From: Oxytricha trifallax
Lineage: Eukaryota; Ciliophora; Spirotrichea; Sporadotrichida; Oxytrichidae
Direction of reading: 5' to 3'
Assembly (NCBI GenBank): GCA_000711775.1
Contig: ARYC01000247.1
Coordinates: 104,960-168,959, forward strand
Length of the DNA: 64,000 bases
A program made the translations under genes and the position numbers. Position 1 is the first letter of the stretch. Every line of letters starts with the position of its first letter. The notes below the pieces were generated by a model. That model was not told where the DNA came from and searched no databases. It saw only the letters and a list, made by a program, of their open reading frames with translations. This document shows positions 59,927 to 64,000 of the stretch, in pieces.

Positions 59927-62510
59927 TTAATTAAGATTTATTTCAATATTTTTAATTTGACAACTTTCTGATGACTATGACCATCAGTATTTAAATTACA
60001 CTATGGTCCAAGAATGCCCATATGTTCATTAAATTGTCTAATCTTTAACAATTAATAAAATAATAGTAAAGTACTTATGTCTTGACTAAGGATCTAGACT
60101 TGAGGAGATGCGATTGGCATCGCATAAAATTAGCTAACTTCATTAAATTATTTATAAATTGTTATAATATTGCTGAAATAAATTCAGTGCAATTATCTAT
60201 AATATTACATTAAGAAAGATTATCAAAAGCAACTTCACAATAATTATAATACCTCAAGATTTTATTAGAAGCATTAATTTTAATCATTATATTATAAAAT
60301 TAATTATTAATTTCAAAAACTTAAACTAACCTCTTTGTAAATTCATTCTAGTTCCATTTATGTATAAATATCATTATTTTCATTATTTGTTATTTTATCA
60401 ATTTGTAACTATACATATTTTTAGTCAACAAGTTTTTATGTTTCATTTTTAACTCCTTTATTCTCTATGAATTAATGTTTTTTAAGCAACTATGGAGGAA
60501 GTCTAACTTCATTTGGTTTTTTATTATTTACTTCAACTAATTGCATAAATTCAAAGCCATGAACCAATTTCTCTGTGTTTTTTTAAGTTTGAATTTTAAG
60601 TATATGAACTTTGTCTGTTAACAAATTGAAACTAAAACAGTAATTTACTTGTTGATTTTTTGCTTAATTTTCTGTATTATTATCACTATACATGCTTCCT
60701 ATAATGAGGTGATTACCAAATGATTTTTCTTCGATCTATAAAACTTAACTCTGAGAGTATCTCTCAAGGATTTGAAACTCCAATTAATTTGCTAATATTT
60801 TGTTATTTTACTCTGGCATTTTCAGTTAGATACTAGAATTCAAAAGAATATCAAAGTCCAAATAAACTTCTTATGACATATTCAAAGCATCTGCATCAAC
60901 TAAGTTTTAAAATTCTTGCTTTATTTCTACTGATTCGCTTTATTCAATAGCTTATTAATTAGCTATCAAGTTTAAGTTATCTACTTATCCTTTTTGAGTG
61001 ATTATATTTGATTTAAATTACAATTCTTAAGGTTTATCTGATAAAACTTAAGATTTATTGGTTACTTGGAGTGCTTTAGTTGGTGAAGCTTTGCTTATAA
61101 TAGTAATTTTGAAGTTACTCTCTTGTTGATTTGTTTCGTTTTTTGGCTTTTTACGCATTAATTTACCATCTCTATGAACAACTCCTCTCTGTTAAAGCTT
61201 ATTTTAGGCTTCAATTTCTTATGATGCTGAATTATTTTAGCTATTTCTAATTTCTTCCCCGTCGGAAGCTGTTTCATACTCGCTATCACTAATGCTCTAA
61301 GAGTTTATTTGATCTCTCTTAGCATTTTAATTATTTGATTAGTTATTGAGAGAGTGAGGTGTTCCAGTTTTACTGCAGGTACTCTCTGTGTTATTTTGAT
61401 GCACTGCGTTGCTTGAGTTTTGGCTTTTATTGGCTTTTGGTTATTTTTGACCATTAAAGTTAGATTTGACAACTAAAGAAGAGCCATATTTAAGAGTTAA
61501 CATCTAAGTTTTGTTATTTTTCAGATCGTTATTTGGTATGTTTTAATCCAGTATGTCTTTTTTAAGTTCTACCCATTACTCAGCGTAAGTAGAAGTTTTT
61601 TTGGTATATAAAGACTCTTCTTTCATTTTCACAGGTTACTTTTCTTTACTAGATGTATCAATGAATATACTTTTATAGACAGGGCCGGAGTCAGTTTGCT
61701 ATTTAGGCTATTGCTAGGTTTAAGATTTATTAATAAAATTCTCTTCAACTTTAGGAGTTTAGGTTTTAATTTTATTATTTTATAGATTAGTGAAGTGTTA
61801 ATGTTACTCTTTCATTATATTTTGAATGGGTTCCATTAAATTTTGTTTCTATCTTTTCAAGTTTTATGGTTCAACTATTTCCTAGACTTATTAAAACTCT
61901 TCTACCTCATCGAGTATAATTTCTTCCACTATTTATTAGGCAGCGGTATATGATTAAACTCTTGGTAAGATATTTGTTTTTATTATGGGCACTTTTTAAA
62001 TGCCTGTACTTTTCTAAGGAGTTATACTTTTCATAATGGGAGCTCTAAGATGTGGATTTTTCTCAACAAATGCCATTGTTTGATTGATTGAGTTCATAAA
62101 TTGCTTTAGCTTAATTTTTAATTCTTGAGCTAAAAGGATTTAATAAGATCAGATATAACTTACCTATAATAGTCTCATTGTTAAAAGATATTACTCTCAA
62201 ATCCATTTAATTTTAAATTTCATAAGCTATATCCATAGTACATTCAAATTTCACAACAACGAATGGTTGAGATGTAGGTTTCACTTTAAACTCAGAGTAA
62301 ATGTCATAGAAAAGCGACTTAAATGCAACAGGAAAATCGGCTGGTTTTCCATTCATAAATAAATGCAGGTTTTTCTTGGCTAAGGTTACGATTGTTCCAT
62401 CTTAGTATGGTCTAATGAGGTATACTTCAACAAAATGATCTTGAATTTAACAAAAGTAGTTAATCAAATCTTAAGCTGTATTTTTAAAAGGAGTTCCTGA
62501 GTGCATATGA
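59923..62510 (-). CDS. Large unrecognised protein, 5' part cut off by TBE E
   Basis: Open from the TBE E junction (62510) leftward: CTQELLFKNTAQDLINYF, TIVTLAKKNLHLFMNGKPAD, YSEFKVKPTSQPFVVVKFEC, a 34-nt type intron (GTAAGT...TTTTAG near 62130-62165), then some 600 codons of S/Q/N/K-rich sequence with acidic patches (VEEIILDEVEEFQQ, DSEYETASDGEE) and a better ordered C-terminal part (MSQEVYLDFDILLNSSIQ, VNYCFSFNLLTDKVHILK, LVHGFEFMQLVEVNN). Two or three breaks occur beyond 60390; the last segment (MGILGPQCNLNTDGHSHQ) ends at TGA 59923-59925. The N-terminal ~110 residues look like a compact domain that I cannot name. Confidence 0.6.
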
Positions 62511-62593
62511 TTCAAAACCCCAAAACCCCTTAATGAGGTTTATAAGTGCTTTGATTTGTAGGGAATTTGTGAGGGGTTGTGGTTATTAATTAA

Positions 62594-63654
62594 ATGCGAG
62601 ACAAAAATAGCAAGCTTTTGGGGTCTATTTATGATGAAGAGTATATAGATTTAGTGTTCAAACTGCGATATGGAGTTGATATATACAGTGAATAAATCAA
62701 ACCAGTACTAAACTATAAGTCTATTGCTCTACTCATAAAACGAAGTCCATCAACTGTTCGTTCCCACTGTCTTATAGCACTATAATTAAAGAAATAGTAG
62801 CTAAATTCTTAGCCTAAGAGGTAGTCAAAGTTTCTATAGAAGCATATTGACTATCTTATTAATGATAAAACTTTGAAGTATTGGGCTCACTTCTCTTTAG
62901 ACCAACGACCTACTATGTTTCATCGCCAGTTCCCTGAGTTGAAGATCTCTGCTTAGTCTATACCAACATCTATAAACGAAAAGGTATTTCTTACAAAGGT
63001 GTTAATCGTATCAAGAGAGTGATTGATTTCACTCTGCCATTTTACAACAATAACCTAAATTATATTTATAATTAAATGCAGAGAGCTATTACTAACAATA
63101 TAAAGTTTATACATGCTGACGAGGCTGCGTTTACCTTCAACACTTTTATCTAGAAATCTTGGTATAAGAGGCATAGTAATATAGAAGTATATGACTAGAA
63201 AGTCAAGGTATAAACAATGGAAATTCTAGGAGGTATCAGCGAGGATGCTGGTTTAGAAACTTATGTTATTCATCCTCGCTCTATTAAGACAGAGCAGTAT
63301 ATTAAGTTCTTAGAGCAGCTGAGAGAGAAGTACCCTGAATAAGAGATTATACTATTCGTTGATAATCTTTCTGTTCATAAGACTAAAGAAAAAAGGAAGA
63401 GTTATGAGCAACTAAGAATAACGGCAGTGTTCAACGTACCTACAGTCCATAGTTTAATGGAATTGAGTTCTACTGGGGTATATTAAAAGGCCATTACAAG
63501 AAACTGCTGCTACCACTTGATGCATGACCTACCTATCGATACAGTAGACTTTATTAAAAGTTCAGCGAAGAGAGTAGATAATCAATAAGCTTAAAAATGT
63601 GTTAAAGAAGGAAGATTGAATGTATATAAATTAGTTTTTTTGTAAAGTTAATGA
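62594..63654 (+). pseudogene. TBE 42-kDa transposase with three small indels (element E)
   Basis: ATG 62594, N-terminus MRDKNSKLLGSIYDEEYID close to element A. A one-base loss near 62965 (between SI and NIYKRKGISYK), another near 63442 (after FNVP) and a two-base loss near 63512 shift the frame. All three catalytic blocks are visible (HADEAAFTF, FVDNLSVHKT, FNGIEFYWG). The lesions are few and not in long homopolymers, so this is a young pseudogene or contains assembly errors. Confidence 0.82.
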
Positions 63655-63663
63655 ATATATGAG

Positions 63664-64000
63664 TCACATTTAGAATTCTTTAGAGGGAGCTGGTTTCTCT
63701 TTCTTTTCTTCTACTTCTTGCTTCCCTACTCCTAAGTTTCTTCTCTTGCTGCCAGCTCGCATCTATATTCATTGACTCTGGAGGCTAAATATTTGAATAA
63801 AGTCTCTTGCTAACTTCATACTTTGTCTGCGACTTTCGCTCTCTATGAAGCTTGCTCGATTCCTTCATCAAGAAGATGCCAGTACCAGATTTTTCTAAAG
63901 AGGTAAGCTACAAATCTTACTTGAAATATAAGGGTGCTTCTGCAGCTCTGATAGCCAGCTCTCACTTATCTTGATCCCTTGTTTATCCTTATCTTCTGAA
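63664..64000 (-). pseudogene. TBE '22-kDa' gene, C-terminal part (element E)
   Basis: Runs off the window. Stop TGA at 63664-63666 after KEFQM. The conserved intron is at 63895-63920 (26 nt, GTAAGA...CTTTAG) and joins ...HPYIS-type sequence to KKSGTGIFLMKESS. One indel near 63760 shifts the frame in the tail. Confirms the intron and C-terminal exon in a copy diverged from D. Confidence 0.78.

Larger units (their letters stand above)
62514..64000 (+). mobile_element. TBE transposon, element E (right end outside window)
   Basis: Left end CAAAACCCCAAAACCCCTTA starting at 62514, preceded by ATT (62511-62513), the candidate target duplication. Subterminal sequence CTTAATGAGGTTTATAAGTG groups it with B and C. 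Contains the transposase (+) and the start of the convergent 22-kDa gene (-). Confidence 0.95.

Noticed and set aside
1..64000. CRISPR arrays, rRNA genes, bacterial operons
   Set aside because: Nothing of the kind is seen; the window is eukaryotic germline DNA.

Overview
This is germline (micronuclear) DNA of a spirotrich ciliate, most likely Oxytricha trifallax or a close stichotrich relative. Four things show it. (1) Long coding stretches are open only if TAA and TAG are read as glutamine and TGA is the sole stop. (2) Six transposons end in C4A4C4A4-type telomere-like repeats flanked by 3-bp ANT target duplications, the signature of TBE (telomere-bearing element) transposons. (3) Recognisable host genes are cut by short AT-rich internal eliminated sequences (IESs) bounded by direct-repeat pointers (for example AAAGTT, ACTCC, ATACAT, GTC, ATTAACT); deleting one pointer copy plus the IES restores the frame. 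(4) Introns are tiny to short GT-AG introns (22-253 nt).

Layout. 1-5447: right part of a TBE (element 1) carrying two foldback insertions. 5451-9065: AT-rich germline DNA with short coding-looking patches. 9066-26932: two composite nests in mirror orientation, element B (9066-17537) with element A (13179-17340) inside it, a 350-bp spacer, then element C (17892-26932) with element D (18256-23198) inside it; D also carries a SINE-like insertion. 26936-62510: host-gene region. It holds a coiled-coil/Q-rich gene, an acidic S/Q-rich gene with a C-terminal membrane segment, an unknown minus-strand gene, a very large S/Q/N-rich gene, mitochondrial NADP isocitrate dehydrogenase (-), a small acidic/coiled-coil gene, a profilin, a Q/S-rich gene, a truncated prohibitin paralogue next to prohibitin-2, DRC1 of the axonemal nexin-dynein regulatory complex (-), a GRAM-VASt membrane protein, mitochondrial processing peptidase alpha (-) and an unknown large gene (-). 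62514-64000: left part of a sixth TBE (element E), inserted in the open frame of that last gene.

Each TBE follows one plan: a 42-kDa DDE transposase pointing inward from one end, a convergent '22-kDa' gene, and a divergent '57-kDa' C2H2 zinc-finger plus protein-kinase gene running to the other end. Only the transposase of element A and the 22-kDa gene of element D read through intact here; the rest have frameshifts, nonsense codons or insertions. All six copies of the 22-kDa gene keep the same intron position, 26 nt long with GT-AG ends in five copies; splicing it extends the protein from about 193 to 254 residues with a conserved C-terminus. The host genes share no pathway, but three (IDH, prohibitin, MPP alpha) are mitochondrial and two (profilin, DRC1) are cytoskeletal.
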